Assembly: GCA_963923035.1 (NCBI GenBank)
Contig: CAWUKT010000028.1
Location: forward strand, 10,123-74,122
DNA length: 64,000 nucleotides
Origin: CAWUKT01 sp963923035
GTDB lineage: Bacteria; Bacteroidota; Bacteroidia; J057; JADKCL01
Direction of reading: 5' to 3'
Made by a program: the position numbers and the translations under genes. The notes under the pieces are model-generated. The model did not search any database and had not been told where the DNA came from. It saw nothing but the letters and a program-made list of their open reading frames with translations. This document shows, piece after piece, positions 9,542 through 18,786 of the stretch; the first letter of the stretch is position 1, and each line of letters opens with the position of its first letter.

Positions 9542-9991
9542 TTATTGTTGACGGCGTTGTTGGAAGAAGCGCTGCATGAGGTCGCGGCATTCGTCGGCGA
9601 GGATGCCCCGGACGATTTCGGTCTTGGGATGAAGGAGGTCTTCAGAGAAACGGCTGTACCCGAACTTGGGTTCGGGGGCGCCGAAGATGACGCGGCCGGC
9701 CTGCACCCAGCGCAGGGCCCCGGCGCACATGGCACAGGGCTCGATGGTGACAAAGACGTCGCAGTCGGTCAGGTACTTGTTGCCGAGGAAATCGGAGGCG
9801 GCGGTGATGGCCAGCATCTCCGCGTGGGCGGTGGCGTCGTTCAGGCGTTCGGTCTGGTTGTGGCCGCGCCCGATGATCCGGCGCTGCACCACGACGATGG
9901 CCCCGATGGGGACTTCCCCCTCCTCAAATGCCGCCTCGGCCTCCTGGAGGGCCTTGGCCATGTAGTATTCGTCCGAGAAAATCTCGCTCAT
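9542..9991 (-). CDS. tadA: tRNA adenosine(34) deaminase
   Basis: The 149-residue protein has the cytidine-deaminase zinc site: HAE at 56-58 (H56 ligand, E58 proton shuttle) and PCAMC at 85-89 (C86 and C89 ligands). The spacing and length fit TadA, which converts A34 to inosine in tRNA-Arg(ACG). I prefer the ATG at 9991 (MSEIFSDEYYM) to a longer frame from 10009, because family members start here. A perfect TAnnTTTG box lies at 9996-10003 on the minus strand, only 4 nt before the ATG. It could give a nearly leaderless mRNA, but no -33 element is at the right distance. Confidence 0.92.
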   Translation of the reverse strand: MSEIFSDEYYMAKALQEAEAAFEEGEVPIGAIVVVQRRIIGRGHNQTERLNDATAHAEMLAITAASDFLGNKYLTDCDVFVTIEPCAMCAGALRWVQAGRVIFGAPEPKFGYSRFSEDLLHPKTEIVRGILADECRDLMQRFFQQRRQQ

Positions 9992-10045
9992 GCCGCAAAT
10001 ATACGCCAATCAAATCCGATTCTGGGGTGAATATTGGTGGGATGT

Positions 10046-11299
10046 TCAATCCTCTGATACTTCGGCCGGCCGCTTGGCAAAGCGGTTGTAAAAGGCCAGC
10101 AGGCGGTGGACCTGGGCCTTGACCGACAGGCGCTCCCGTTCCCGCATGAGGCGGGCCCGCATCCCTGCGTAGTCCAACGCTTTCAGGCGCTCCCCAATCG
10201 TCGCGATTTCGGGCTTTCGCACGACCAGGGCGCCGCCGTAGCGCCGCGCCATGAAGGCCTGGAAGTCCAGGTCCGGCGAAATGATCACCGGCACGCCGGA
10301 TTCGAAGTAGTTGAAGAGTTTCACGGAGGTGCCGCGGCCGAGTTTCTGGAAGCGGCGGCTGGTGTCTTCGAGGTAAAAAGCCAGCCAACCGAAGTCGTAC
10401 TGGGCGATTTCGTCGGCAAGTTGGGCCTGGGGGACCGGGTCGTGGAGGTGGAGAAATGGATTTTCCTGCGCCATCGTCCGGTATTCCTCGTAGTCTTCAG
10501 GGAGGGTGCTCGGAGCGGGATAGATGTGGAAATGGATCTTTTGGGCGCTCAGTTGGTCGATCACCTTGTGGAACTGGATGGTTCCGTATTGCCGGGGATC
10601 TCGGTGGGAGCCCACGACGCCGCCCACGTACACGATGTGGATTTCGTCGGGATTGAAGGGGCGTTTGCCCTCCGTGAAGAGATCGTTTTCGGTGTAGATC
10701 GGGAAAAATATGGAGGGCGGCCGCTGGGGAATGCTGTATTCGCGGTAGGCGTTGGGGGATTCGAAGCTCGAAGCGATGATCCCCTGGGCATTTTCCATCA
10801 GGTAGCGTTCGTGGGGAAGGTCGCGCTGGAGGTAGGCAAATGGAGGGTTGAGGCCAAAATAGGAGACGTTGATGTCCTTCAAATCGTCGATGACCGGCCA
10901 GTCTGTCTCTTTTCGGATGATGCCGGGGTAGAGGCTGTACGGGCCGAAGGCGTGGACGAGGTCGACCTGGCCTTTGAGCGAGAGGAGGATGCGGCGGAGG
11001 TGCCAGGGATTGCGGAAGGTGGCCTGGCTGTGGTAGACGCTGGCGTCGTATTTCTTGGGGAAGAAGTGGCGGTGGCACATGAGCATGGTGCGCCAGTTGC
11101 TTTTGCGCACGACCCACTTGGCGATGCGGGGGACGTGGTGCTGGTAGCGTTCGCCCATGTAGAGGAGGAGCGGGCCCTCGCCGGCTGGAATCGGGACGCG
11201 GATGGGCACCTTGAGGCCGTACAGCAAGCGGTCCCAGGCACCACTGGCCTCAGTGGTGAGCCGTTGTTTGACCTTCCGAATCAGCGTTTTGAGTTTCAT
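10046..11299 (-). CDS. GT-B fold glycosyltransferase
   Basis: This 417-residue protein has no signal peptide and reads as a GT-B glycosyltransferase of the GT4 type. The N-terminal half contains a Rossmann-like start (PLLLYMGERY) and DLVHAFGPYSLYPG. The C-terminal half has the nucleotide-sugar-binding pattern SVKLFNYFESGVPVI. It follows a polysaccharide flippase gene by 48 nt on the same strand, so it probably builds a surface glycan on a lipid carrier. The sugar and acceptor are unknown. Confidence 0.82.
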   Translation of the reverse strand: MKLKTLIRKVKQRLTTEASGAWDRLLYGLKVPIRVPIPAGEGPLLLYMGERYQHHVPRIAKWVVRKSNWRTMLMCHRHFFPKKYDASVYHSQATFRNPWHLRRILLSLKGQVDLVHAFGPYSLYPGIIRKETDWPVIDDLKDINVSYFGLNPPFAYLQRDLPHERYLMENAQGIIASSFESPNAYREYSIPQRPPSIFFPIYTENDLFTEGKRPFNPDEIHIVYVGGVVGSHRDPRQYGTIQFHKVIDQLSAQKIHFHIYPAPSTLPEDYEEYRTMAQENPFLHLHDPVPQAQLADEIAQYDFGWLAFYLEDTSRRFQKLGRGTSVKLFNYFESGVPVIISPDLDFQAFMARRYGGALVVRKPEIATIGERLKALDYAGMRARLMRERERLSVKAQVHRLLAFYNRFAKRPAEVSED

Positions 11300-11347
11300 T
11301 GCCGCTTGTTTTCGTTCTCCAACCCCTCTTTTTACCGCCTCAAATTA

Positions 11348-12838
11348 TCATTTCCCCTTCCTCAATCCCAACTTTTTCAACACCAACACCGCAAAATCAT
11401 TCACATCCTTCACCGGCCGCAGTCCCAGGGTGAGGCCAAGGTAGACCACCGCAAATACCACCGAACGCACCAGAATGTCCAGCCAGACATTGCCGAGGTA
11501 GGGAATGAAGAACTGGGACAAAAAGCCGATGCCCGCGATGGCGAGTACCAGGGCCATCCGTCCGGAGAGCGGATGCAGCCGGAAAAATCCAAAGACGAGG
11601 ATGCTGCGAACGAGGTTGATCGAGACGAAGGTGATCAGCGTAGCCAGGGCCGCGCCGTCGATGCCGAAGCGGGGAATGAAAATGAAATTGGTGACGATGG
11701 TGAGTCCGATCATGAGGACCGAGAGGACCACGTCGATCACGTAGCGCTTGGAATTGAGGAGGATATAGGCGTTCAGGCCGGAAGTCATGATGAAGACGCG
11801 GGTGCTGCCGATATAGACCAGCGTCATGAAACCGGCGGCGTAGTCGTCGGGGAGGATGCGGAACAGGTTGGGGGCGTTGATGTAAATGCCGAGAAACAGG
11901 AAACTACCCGTCAGGAGGTTGATGAGGCTGGTGCGTTGATACAACTTTTGGATGGCGGGCAGGTCGTTGTTCGCCCAATGCTCGGCCAGCAGGGGCATGG
12001 AAATCTTCGCGAGGGCTTTCCAGGGAATGAGGATGAGGGAAGTCACGTAAAACACCGTCGTATAAATCCCCACTTCTGCCATGCCCTTCATGCCACCCAG
12101 CATCCACTGGTCGATGGTGTAGATGAGCATGTTTGAAATGCCGCTCAGATACGAAAAGCCACTGTACCGAAGCATTTTGGCCCGCATCCGCTTCAGCCGC
12201 CACCCCGAACGACGCCCCAAATGGAATTGGCCCAGGAACAACAAATACAGCACCACCACGAGGGAGAGGCTGCTGACCAGGGCCACAAAAAGGATGACGA
12301 AGCCACCAAAATCCACCCAGCCTAGCGCGTAGACCACCACACTCACCAATACCGCCAACCGCTGCCCCACTTCCCGGATGAACACCGGGACCACGGTCTT
12401 GAACAAGGACCGCAGATAAGCGTCCATGACCTCCATGTAGATTGCGAAGAAGCCCAGCGGCACCAGGTAATAATAGTATTCCACGAATCCCGCCGAATTC
12501 TCCTGGAAATAGCCGGCAATCCACGGTTTCAGCAGCACATAGTTGAGCGTGATGAACAGAAATCCGAGGAAGGACATCCCCATTACCCAGCGGAAGAAGC
12601 CGTGGTGGCCTTGTTCTTTGTTGCGGAAGAAGGGGAAATAGCGGAGAATGACATTCGGGAGGCCCAGCGCACCGAATTGGCTGTAAGCGAGGGCATTGGC
12701 GAGGATGAAGCTCACGATCCCGACCTGGTCGGTCGGCAAAAACTGCGTGAGCAGGAAGGTCCGGTTGATGAATCCGATCCCGGCCCCCATATACTGGAGG
12801 ATGGACGATTGGATGCTTTGTTTGCGGACGATTCCCAT
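11348..12838 (-). CDS. Oligosaccharide flippase (polysaccharide biosynthesis family)
   Basis: The 496-residue protein has about 12-14 membrane segments and begins with a short positive stretch then QYMGAGIGFINR, the pattern of Wzx-like MOP-superfamily flippases. These move lipid-linked oligosaccharides across the inner membrane. The neighbouring glycosyltransferase at 10046 supports a glycan role. TATTTTTG (12849-12856, minus strand) is a perfect -7 box just before the ATG, without a clear -33 partner. Confidence 0.85.
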   Translation of the reverse strand: MGIVRKQSIQSSILQYMGAGIGFINRTFLLTQFLPTDQVGIVSFILANALAYSQFGALGLPNVILRYFPFFRNKEQGHHGFFRWVMGMSFLGFLFITLNYVLLKPWIAGYFQENSAGFVEYYYYLVPLGFFAIYMEVMDAYLRSLFKTVVPVFIREVGQRLAVLVSVVVYALGWVDFGGFVILFVALVSSLSLVVVLYLLFLGQFHLGRRSGWRLKRMRAKMLRYSGFSYLSGISNMLIYTIDQWMLGGMKGMAEVGIYTTVFYVTSLILIPWKALAKISMPLLAEHWANNDLPAIQKLYQRTSLINLLTGSFLFLGIYINAPNLFRILPDDYAAGFMTLVYIGSTRVFIMTSGLNAYILLNSKRYVIDVVLSVLMIGLTIVTNFIFIPRFGIDGAALATLITFVSINLVRSILVFGFFRLHPLSGRMALVLAIAGIGFLSQFFIPYLGNVWLDILVRSVVFAVVYLGLTLGLRPVKDVNDFAVLVLKKLGLRKGK

Positions 12839-12887
12839 GAGCGAAGGGCAAAAATAGGAAAATGCAGCGGGAAAAATGAGGGGATGA

Positions 12888-14093
12888 TCAGGGGAGGCGC
12901 GCGGTGGTCACAGAGTTCATCCAACACCGCAGGGGCCAGGTGTCGCCAATCTCCAATCCTTGAAAGCGCATCTCTTCGGCGGTCGGCATTTGTTTTTGGT
13001 AGGAGAAATAAAGCTCCCGGACCGCCCCGTCAGGATTGCTTTGGCGGTCCATGATCGTTTGGATTTCATCCAATGCCAACCAGTATACCGCTTTGCGGTC
13101 AAAGCCACTCAGCCCGCAATTGCGGCTGCCCTCCACGTACAGACGGGCCAATTCCAGAAATGGGAGCGACCAGTTGGGGGCATCTTTCTGCGCTTTCCGC
13201 AACCAGTTGCGGGCTTCCCGGTAGTTCCCCCCTTGGGCGATAATCCCTGCGAGTTGGACTGCGAGGTCGGCCCGGAGCAAGGGCTCCGTTTCCAGGTCGT
13301 AGGCCTGCCCCAAATGCGCGCGACAGGCCCCCGCCTGTCCCTCCGCGTACGCCTGCAATGCCAGGTGACGGTACGCCCATCCCGGATGGGTGAGTTGTTG
13401 GGGCGGCGACAGCGCCCCATCGAAGGTATTGGGGCAGAGGCTGTACAGGAGGATCCGGGTATCCGAATCCGTCCGCGCCAACTGGGACAAGGCATCGCAA
13501 CCGCCCAGGATATCCAGCACCCGGGCCCGGAAGGTACTCCGCCGGCCAAATCCGGTGCTTCCTTTCACCTCCCGTTGGTAGAGGTGGCGGTCCAGGCGGA
13601 ACCACCACTTCAGCAGCTCGCGCTGGGTGAATTGGTCCTGGGCGTAGACTTGCTGGAAGCCGTCGGCGAGGGACGGCACCAAATGGTCAAATTCTCCTTG
13701 GGGATGGTTTTCGAGGGCTTCCACGGTCCAGCGCACCTTTTGGGGCGCATGGGAGGCGGGAAGTTCCTGGGCGAGGTTGGCGCGGTGGGCCAGCCACTGC
13801 AATTCTGCGTCGGAATCGGCGGGGCGATAGGTGGAATAGAGGAATACCAGCGTGTCCAGGGCGCCTTCGGAAGGCGCTTCGGGGTCGGTCAGCACCGCGA
13901 GGTGCAGCTCCATTTGGGCGGCTGCGCGGGGGTTCTGGCGGTAGATTTGCCGCCAGACGGTTCCAGCCTGCGCGTAGTTGCGCTGGGACAGGGAAGCGGT
14001 GTAATCCTGTTGGAGTTGAGACAGCGTTTGGGCGCTGAGGGAGGTGGAAACCAACCACAGCCAGGAAATCGCTGCGATGAGCTTTCCGGACAT
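12888..14093 (-). CDS. Exported TPR-like protein of unknown function
   Basis: I start at the ATG at 14093, which overlaps the upstream stop by one base (TGATG) and gives a clean signal peptide (MSGKLIAAISWLWLVS...LSAQ). The 401-residue mature protein is helical with TPR-like repeats, for example WRQIYRQNPRAA, and AGIIAQGGNYREARNWLRKAQKDAPN near residues 285-320. From memory, Bacteroidota often keep an outer-membrane barrel gene and a TPR gene after coaX, and this fits that order. It is probably periplasmic or outer-membrane-associated; the function is unknown. Confidence 0.82.
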   Translation of the reverse strand: MSGKLIAAISWLWLVSTSLSAQTLSQLQQDYTASLSQRNYAQAGTVWRQIYRQNPRAAAQMELHLAVLTDPEAPSEGALDTLVFLYSTYRPADSDAELQWLAHRANLAQELPASHAPQKVRWTVEALENHPQGEFDHLVPSLADGFQQVYAQDQFTQRELLKWWFRLDRHLYQREVKGSTGFGRRSTFRARVLDILGGCDALSQLARTDSDTRILLYSLCPNTFDGALSPPQQLTHPGWAYRHLALQAYAEGQAGACRAHLGQAYDLETEPLLRADLAVQLAGIIAQGGNYREARNWLRKAQKDAPNWSLPFLELARLYVEGSRNCGLSGFDRKAVYWLALDEIQTIMDRQSNPDGAVRELYFSYQKQMPTAEEMRFQGLEIGDTWPLRCWMNSVTTARLP

Positions 14094-15784
14094 CAGTCGA
14101 TGCGCCGCCGGATGAACCAAATCTCGCTGATGTTAACGCCCAGGCGAACCTGGAAATTCAGTTCTTCGAGGGGATTGGTGCTGAGGTTGCCGCGTTGGCT
14201 GACCGAGAAGCCCACGTTGAAGCGGGAGAAGTTTTGGTTGATGGGGTTGAAACGACCAATCGGAATCCCGAGCCCAATATTGACGCCGTATTCCTGGACG
14301 GGTTCATTGTTGATGAGGATGCCGGTCGAATTGTAGAACAGGCCCCCGCGGTATGCGACCCGACGGAGGTAGTTGCGGGACAGCATTTCGGGGATATATT
14401 CGCCGCCGAAGCGGACTTCCAAGGCTTGACCGAGGGTCTGGTTGTCGTTGAAATAGGTGAAGTTGCTCCAATCTTGCAGGGCGACGTCGAGTCCCAGCGT
14501 CCAGTTGTTGGCGCGGGAAATGGTCGCTCCGAAGCCGTAGCGGAAGGGCACCGAGGCCGTTCCTTCGACCGTGTACAGGGTGTCGTAGATCAGGCCATTG
14601 TTGAATTCGAGCGTTTGCTCTCCATTGAGATTGCCGGGCAATTCGGCGATTCCGCCGAAGCGGACGATGAGGTTCTTGCGGCGCTCGGTCGTGGCCGACC
14701 GGTTGCCCGCCTCGATGTCGGCGATCTCTTCCGCGATTTCATCGCGTCGTTTCTGCAATTTTTGGCGCCGGGCCTTCACCCGTGCCAGCAGATCGCGAAT
14801 TTCCCGGGCCGCAGCCTTGGATTCGCGGGTGATTTTTTTCCGTTTTTTCTCCAACCGAAAGTTCTTCTCCTGCAAACGGCCAATCGCCTTTTCATTTTCG
14901 TCCTCATTCTTCATCAACTCTTCAATTTCCCCTTCGATGCGCGTCTTTTCGGCTTCGATCTCCGCGATTTTTTCTTTTCCCTCTTTGTCTTTCTCCAAAA
15001 TCTTCGCGTTGTCCTTCATCAACAGCTCTTCTTCCTTGTTCAGGTTGTTGATGTCCCGTTGTAGTTCCTTGTCTCGGTCCATCAGCAGCTTTTTGCGCTC
15101 AACCGTCCGCGAAATCGTCACGGTATCGCCCCACTGAACGCCAAATTGAGGAATCACACCGGTCAGGGTGGTGCGTTCTTCGGCATTCGTGGTGACAAAT
15201 GCCGCATCGTCAAACTGGTTTTGCCAGGCGATGGAGGTGTTTCCGAAGGCGAAAGTCAGGTTGGCACCCGCCCGGAAATTGCGGAGGAAGCGGACGCCCG
15301 CTCCGATATAGAATTGGTTGAGGCCACCGTCGGCCCGGTACTGCGTATTGTAGCCTTCGGGATCGCCATCGATGACGAGGGAGTCCCGGAGCCGGATGTC
15401 GTAGCCGGTCGAACCGTAGGGAGCAAGCCCAAAGACGAGTCCGAAGCCGTTTTTATCGCTGAAGCCGAGGTTCAGGTTGTGGAGGCCGGCGCGGTTGAGG
15501 TTGGTTTCGTTGGTGGCCGAACTTTGGCGGGAATACAGGTTGAAACCGCTCAAATCCACGGTGGTGGAGCGCAGGTCGGCGTAGGCAGCCGGGTTGATGC
15601 GGCTGATGCTGCTGGCATCGAAAGCGCCGATTCCGATGCCTCCCATGGCAAAGTTCCGGGTGCTGGTCGGTACCGTAATGCTCCCCAGTCCGTACCGGGA
15701 ATAGGGCGACAGCGTCAACTGGGAATGGGCGATCTGGCCCAACAGGCAACAGAGGAGAACTGTGCAGGCGGTTCTAAGTAGCAT
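14093..15784 (-). CDS. Outer membrane beta-barrel protein with central coiled-coil insert
   Basis: The ATG at 15784 lies inside the 3' end of coaX (11-nt overlap) and gives a signal peptide (MLLRTACTVLLCCLLGQIAHSQ). The 563-residue product has amphipathic strands and the Bacteroidota barrel hallmarks SPYSRYGLG and NFAMGGIGIGAFD...SRINPAAYADL. The latter resembles FadL/PorV-like barrels. Between strands, about residues 225-360 are a highly charged heptad-rich coiled coil full of Lys, Glu and Arg, which I do not associate with this family. Barrel strands then resume (LIVRFGGIAEL...). The location is the outer membrane by inference. It sits between coaX and a TPR gene. Confidence 0.82.
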   Translation of the reverse strand: MLLRTACTVLLCCLLGQIAHSQLTLSPYSRYGLGSITVPTSTRNFAMGGIGIGAFDASSISRINPAAYADLRSTTVDLSGFNLYSRQSSATNETNLNRAGLHNLNLGFSDKNGFGLVFGLAPYGSTGYDIRLRDSLVIDGDPEGYNTQYRADGGLNQFYIGAGVRFLRNFRAGANLTFAFGNTSIAWQNQFDDAAFVTTNAEERTTLTGVIPQFGVQWGDTVTISRTVERKKLLMDRDKELQRDINNLNKEEELLMKDNAKILEKDKEGKEKIAEIEAEKTRIEGEIEELMKNEDENEKAIGRLQEKNFRLEKKRKKITRESKAAAREIRDLLARVKARRQKLQKRRDEIAEEIADIEAGNRSATTERRKNLIVRFGGIAELPGNLNGEQTLEFNNGLIYDTLYTVEGTASVPFRYGFGATISRANNWTLGLDVALQDWSNFTYFNDNQTLGQALEVRFGGEYIPEMLSRNYLRRVAYRGGLFYNSTGILINNEPVQEYGVNIGLGIPIGRFNPINQNFSRFNVGFSVSQRGNLSTNPLEELNFQVRLGVNISEIWFIRRRID

Positions 15785-16535
15785 TCGAGAGGTTGTAGGT
15801 AGTAACTGCATGGATGCCGTACAGCAATAAATTCGGGTCCACAAAGTTGATGTTTTTCAGGTGATTTCCCAAAAAACCGGCGTCGCCGCCGGTCAGAAAG
15901 GCCTTGAGGGATGGGCCGACTTCCTGACGGTAACGGTGGACGATGCCCTCGATCTCAGCCAACAGGCCATTGACGACTCCCGAACGGATGCTGGTCAGCG
16001 TGTCGTAGCCCACCAGGGGGAGGTCGCCGGCCGCCTCGACGAGGGGCAATGCTGCGGTGTGGTCGTTGAGCGACCGAAAACGAAGCCGCATTCCGGGTGC
16101 GATGCCGCCGCCTTGGTAATGGGAATCGCCGTCCAGGTAATCATAGGTAATGGCGGTCCCCGCATCGATGACCAACAGCGGGCCATCGGGGGCGAAAGTT
16201 CTGGCACCCGCGCAGGCACAGATCCGGTCCATGCCCAGGGTTGAAGGACTTCGGTAGGCGTTCGTGACGGGCAAAGGCGTCTCTGAATCAATCATCAACA
16301 ACTCTGCACCGGGAAACGATTCGGCCAACCACTCCACTTCCCGCAGGATTTCCTTGTTTCCAACGCTCGCACAGCCCAAATATTTCACCTTTTCGAGCAA
16401 ATTGTCGCCTTCCAACACCGCCAAAAGAGCAGTCGAGAAGTGTTCGTGGCCAAATGCGTGGACCTGAAGGAGCCGTTTTTCTACAAACAAGCCCACTTTG
16501 ACCCGGCTATTTCCAATGTCGATGGCGAGGTTCAT
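15774..16535 (-). CDS. coaX: Type III pantothenate kinase
   Basis: The 253-residue protein starts at the ATG at 16535, overlapping the birA stop (ATGA). It has the ASKHA phosphate-binding start AIDIGNSRVKVGLF, with the catalytic aspartate in the DIGN motif at residues 6-9, and the second-phosphate motif DAGTAITYD. CoaX phosphorylates pantothenate in the first step of CoA synthesis and, unlike CoaA, is insensitive to CoA feedback. The pairing with birA recurs in many bacteria. Confidence 0.95.
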   Translation of the reverse strand: MNLAIDIGNSRVKVGLFVEKRLLQVHAFGHEHFSTALLAVLEGDNLLEKVKYLGCASVGNKEILREVEWLAESFPGAELLMIDSETPLPVTNAYRSPSTLGMDRICACAGARTFAPDGPLLVIDAGTAITYDYLDGDSHYQGGGIAPGMRLRFRSLNDHTAALPLVEAAGDLPLVGYDTLTSIRSGVVNGLLAEIEGIVHRYRQEVGPSLKAFLTGGDAGFLGNHLKNINFVDPNLLLYGIHAVTTYNLSNAT

Positions 16536-17284
16536 AGGCAAAAGGAGATTTCTTTCATCTGAAAATACCGCAATCGCCCGTCTTCTTCAATGGCCAATCG
16601 GCCCGAAACATCCACCCCGACCAAGACGACATTCTGTTTTTTTCCATCAAACTCCACCTCTACATATTCCTGGTAGCCGAACAAATGGTTCAAATAGTCG
16701 CGGTCCATGGCTTCCGTGCGTCCGGTCCGCAATTGGAGGTAGAGGGCTTCGAATTGTTGGCAAATGGACTCCATGATGTCCCGGGGCTCTATTTGTTGGC
16801 CCGTTTCCACGAACAGCGAAGTCGTCCGGTCCCGGAAGGCCGAGGGAAATTGCGTTTGGTTGATATTGATGCCGATTCCCACGACGGAGGCGCGAATGCC
16901 CTGGCCTTCCAGTTGGTTCTCGATGAGGATTCCCGCTACTTTTCGGCGGTTGACAAGGATGTCATTGGGCCATTTGATGGCGAGGGCATCGGCAGGCAAA
17001 TATTGGGCGAGGGCCCTCAGAATCGCGAGGGAAGCCAACTTGTTGAGGGCAAAGATGCGCTCGATGGAGAGGAAGGCGGGGTAAAGGATCAGGGAAAAGG
17101 TCAGGTTCTGGTGCGGCGTCGAAACCCAGGTATTGTTTTGTTGGCCGCGGCCCGCAAATTGGTGGGGGGTAAAGACCACGGTCCCGTCGGGTGCCTGGGT
17201 GGTAAGGAGTTGGAGGGCAAAGGAATTCGTGGAATCAAGGGCGGGAACCTCCACAAAATTCTTCCCGATAAATAAGGTATCCAA
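16532..17284 (-). CDS. birA: Biotin--[acetyl-CoA-carboxylase] ligase
   Basis: This 250-residue protein has the biotin-ligase active-site loop as GRGQQNNTW (residues 45-53), a variant of GRGRxGRxW, and KWPNDILV. It lacks the N-terminal winged-helix of E. coli BirA, so it is a ligase without repressor function. The start must be the TTG at 17284: an in-frame TAA lies five codons upstream and the next ATG is far inside the domain. It is divergent from rsfS with 38 nt between start codons. Confidence 0.93.
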   Translation of the reverse strand: MDTLFIGKNFVEVPALDSTNSFALQLLTTQAPDGTVVFTPHQFAGRGQQNNTWVSTPHQNLTFSLILYPAFLSIERIFALNKLASLAILRALAQYLPADALAIKWPNDILVNRRKVAGILIENQLEGQGIRASVVGIGININQTQFPSAFRDRTTSLFVETGQQIEPRDIMESICQQFEALYLQLRTGRTEAMDRDYLNHLFGYQEYVEVEFDGKKQNVVLVGVDVSGRLAIEEDGRLRYFQMKEISFCL

Positions 17285-17322
17285 GATGAATTTTGGTTAA
17301 TTTCGAAAGAAAGATAGACAAT

Positions 17323-17694
17323 ATGACTCAAACTACGGCCACAGCTTCAGAGGTTTTGTCTGAAGTTGCTGTCAAAGGAATTCAGGAAAAGAAGGGGTTG
17401 GACATTGTACGGTTGGACCTCCGCGAAGCGGAAGGTGCCATTACCGATTACTTTGTAATCTGTTCGGGAACTTCTGACAAGCATGTCCAGGCCCTGGCGC
17501 GCTCGGTGGAGGACTTGGCCTTCAAGGAACTGAAAGACAAGCCCATCAACATCGAGGGCTATCCCTCCGGAGAGTGGGTGCTGCTGGATTTCGTCGATAT
17601 TGTCGTGCACATCTTCCAACGGGACAAGCGTACCTTCTTTGACATCGAAGGCCTCTGGGCCGACGCCGATGTCAAGCCCTACGAAGATGGCTGA
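17323..17694 (+). CDS. rsfS: Ribosomal silencing factor
   Basis: The 124-residue protein matches the RsfS/YbeB/Iojap family: LDIVRLDLREAEGAITDYFVIC, then YPSGEWVLLDFVDIVVHIF near the end. RsfS binds ribosomal protein uL14 and blocks subunit joining when nutrients are short. In many Bacteroidota the divergent birA/rsfS pair is followed by ftsH. Here the next gene is an alpha/beta hydrolase on the opposite strand, whose 3' end overlaps rsfS by 16 nt. Confidence 0.95.
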   Translation: MTQTTATASEVLSEVAVKGIQEKKGLDIVRLDLREAEGAITDYFVICSGTSDKHVQALARSVEDLAFKELKDKPINIEGYPSGEWVLLDFVDIVVHIFQRDKRTFFDIEGLWADADVKPYEDG

Positions 17695-18452
17695 TCCGGC
17701 AACGGCCGGTCTTCCATCCATGCCACCAATCCCGCGAAGTCCTCGTACATCGCCATATGTCCCGCCGCCGGCAACTCTACAGCCGTCGCTCCCACCATTT
17801 TTGTGACCTCCTCCCGGTTCCGCTCCGGCGGCACAATTCCGTCGTGGACGCCGATCAAAAAGCGCGTTTCCAGCGACTGGGCGGACAGTGCCTCGGTATA
17901 GCCAGAGCGGTCCCGCATCATCGCGAGGTAGCCGGTCAGGGCTGCCTCTCCGACGCGTTCAGCGTGGGAGAGGGCATCTGCGGTCCAGGCCTCTTCCGGA
18001 GCGTGGAACAGCTTCTGCATGAATGCGCGGACATAGGGATGGGTCCCGTGCCGGGCGATGAAGGTGAGGGCGCGGTTGCGGTCTTGTTGCCGCTGCGGGG
18101 TGTCGGGAAAAGTAGTGGAATGGAGCAAATGGAGTTGGGAAACGGCTCCGGGATGACGGGCGACCAGGGCGGCGGCGATATAGCCGCCCATGCTGTGGCC
18201 CAGGACTTGGATTGAGCCCTTGGTGCGGGAAGTGACCCACGCGTGCAATTGGTCGGCCAATTGGGCGAGGGAAGTCAGCTTCGGGTCCCACGGCCTCACG
18301 CCGTGGCCGGGCAGATCGGGGATCAGGCAGTGGAATTGGGTGCCGAGGGCATCGGCAAGGGGTAGAAACTGGCGGGCACCGCCGAGAAATCCGTGCAGGA
18401 TCAGCAGGCTCTTGCCGGTTCCGCTTTCATACGCATGAAATAAGGGGGCCAA
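17679..18452 (-). CDS. Alpha/beta hydrolase
   Basis: The 257-residue protein has the oxyanion-hole HGFLGG near residue 20, the nucleophile elbow GHSMGG, a late Asp (GVHDGIVPP) and the catalytic His in AAGHMAMYE. It is a soluble alpha/beta hydrolase of the MenH/BioH-like type; the substrate is unknown. The start is the TTG at 18452: the frame opens only after the clpS stop, three codons before. It lies 6 nt behind clpS, so the two are probably cotranscribed. The 3' end overlaps rsfS tail to tail. Confidence 0.9.
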   Translation of the reverse strand: MAPLFHAYESGTGKSLLILHGFLGGARQFLPLADALGTQFHCLIPDLPGHGVRPWDPKLTSLAQLADQLHAWVTSRTKGSIQVLGHSMGGYIAAALVARHPGAVSQLHLLHSTTFPDTPQRQQDRNRALTFIARHGTHPYVRAFMQKLFHAPEEAWTADALSHAERVGEAALTGYLAMMRDRSGYTEALSAQSLETRFLIGVHDGIVPPERNREEVTKMVGATAVELPAAGHMAMYEDFAGLVAWMEDRPLPDQPSS

Positions 18453-18458
18453 GTTCGA

Positions 18459-18734
18459 TCAGGCGGACTCTTGCACTTCCGCAGTGAGACCGCGGTCCAG
18501 CAACGCGATGCAACGGTTGATCATGTCTTCCTTCTCGCCGCTCTTGATCGTATACTTTCCATTGTAATGGACGATCCAGGCACATTGCTCGGCCTGGATG
18601 GCGGTGTGGTCACAAACCTCCACCAGACATTTGATCACCCAATCAAAGGAATTGTAATCATCATTGAAAAGGACAATTTGGTAGACCTCGGTCAGGACCG
18701 TTTGGGTGGTCGCAGCAGTTAATTCTTTGATCAT
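18459..18734 (-). CDS. clpS: ClpS N-degron adaptor
   Basis: The 91-residue protein contains the ClpS core YQIVLFNDDYNSFDWVI, with the Asn-Asp-Asp pocket that reads N-terminal residues, and a HTAIQAEQCAW helix. ClpS delivers N-end-rule substrates to the ClpA/ClpC unfoldase. No clp gene is adjacent. A strong promoter lies just upstream (18787-18817) and an alpha/beta hydrolase gene follows at 6 nt. Confidence 0.93.
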   Translation of the reverse strand: MIKELTAATTQTVLTEVYQIVLFNDDYNSFDWVIKCLVEVCDHTAIQAEQCAWIVHYNGKYTIKSGEKEDMINRCIALLDRGLTAEVQESA

Positions 18735-18786
18735 TGCTTTACAGGTTGCTAAGAAATTGCTCTTTCGTTTTCAACTAATTTCGTCC

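Noticed and set aside
9996..10003. TATATTTG box just before tadA as a promoter
   Set aside because: No -33 TTG at 17-23 nt, and it would leave no leader; mentioned under tadA only.
10106..12136. A 676-codon plus-strand open frame
   Set aside because: It runs antisense across the glycosyltransferase and flippase genes, has an Asp/Gly/Val-rich shadow composition and no recognisable motif; the minus-strand genes have clear family signatures.
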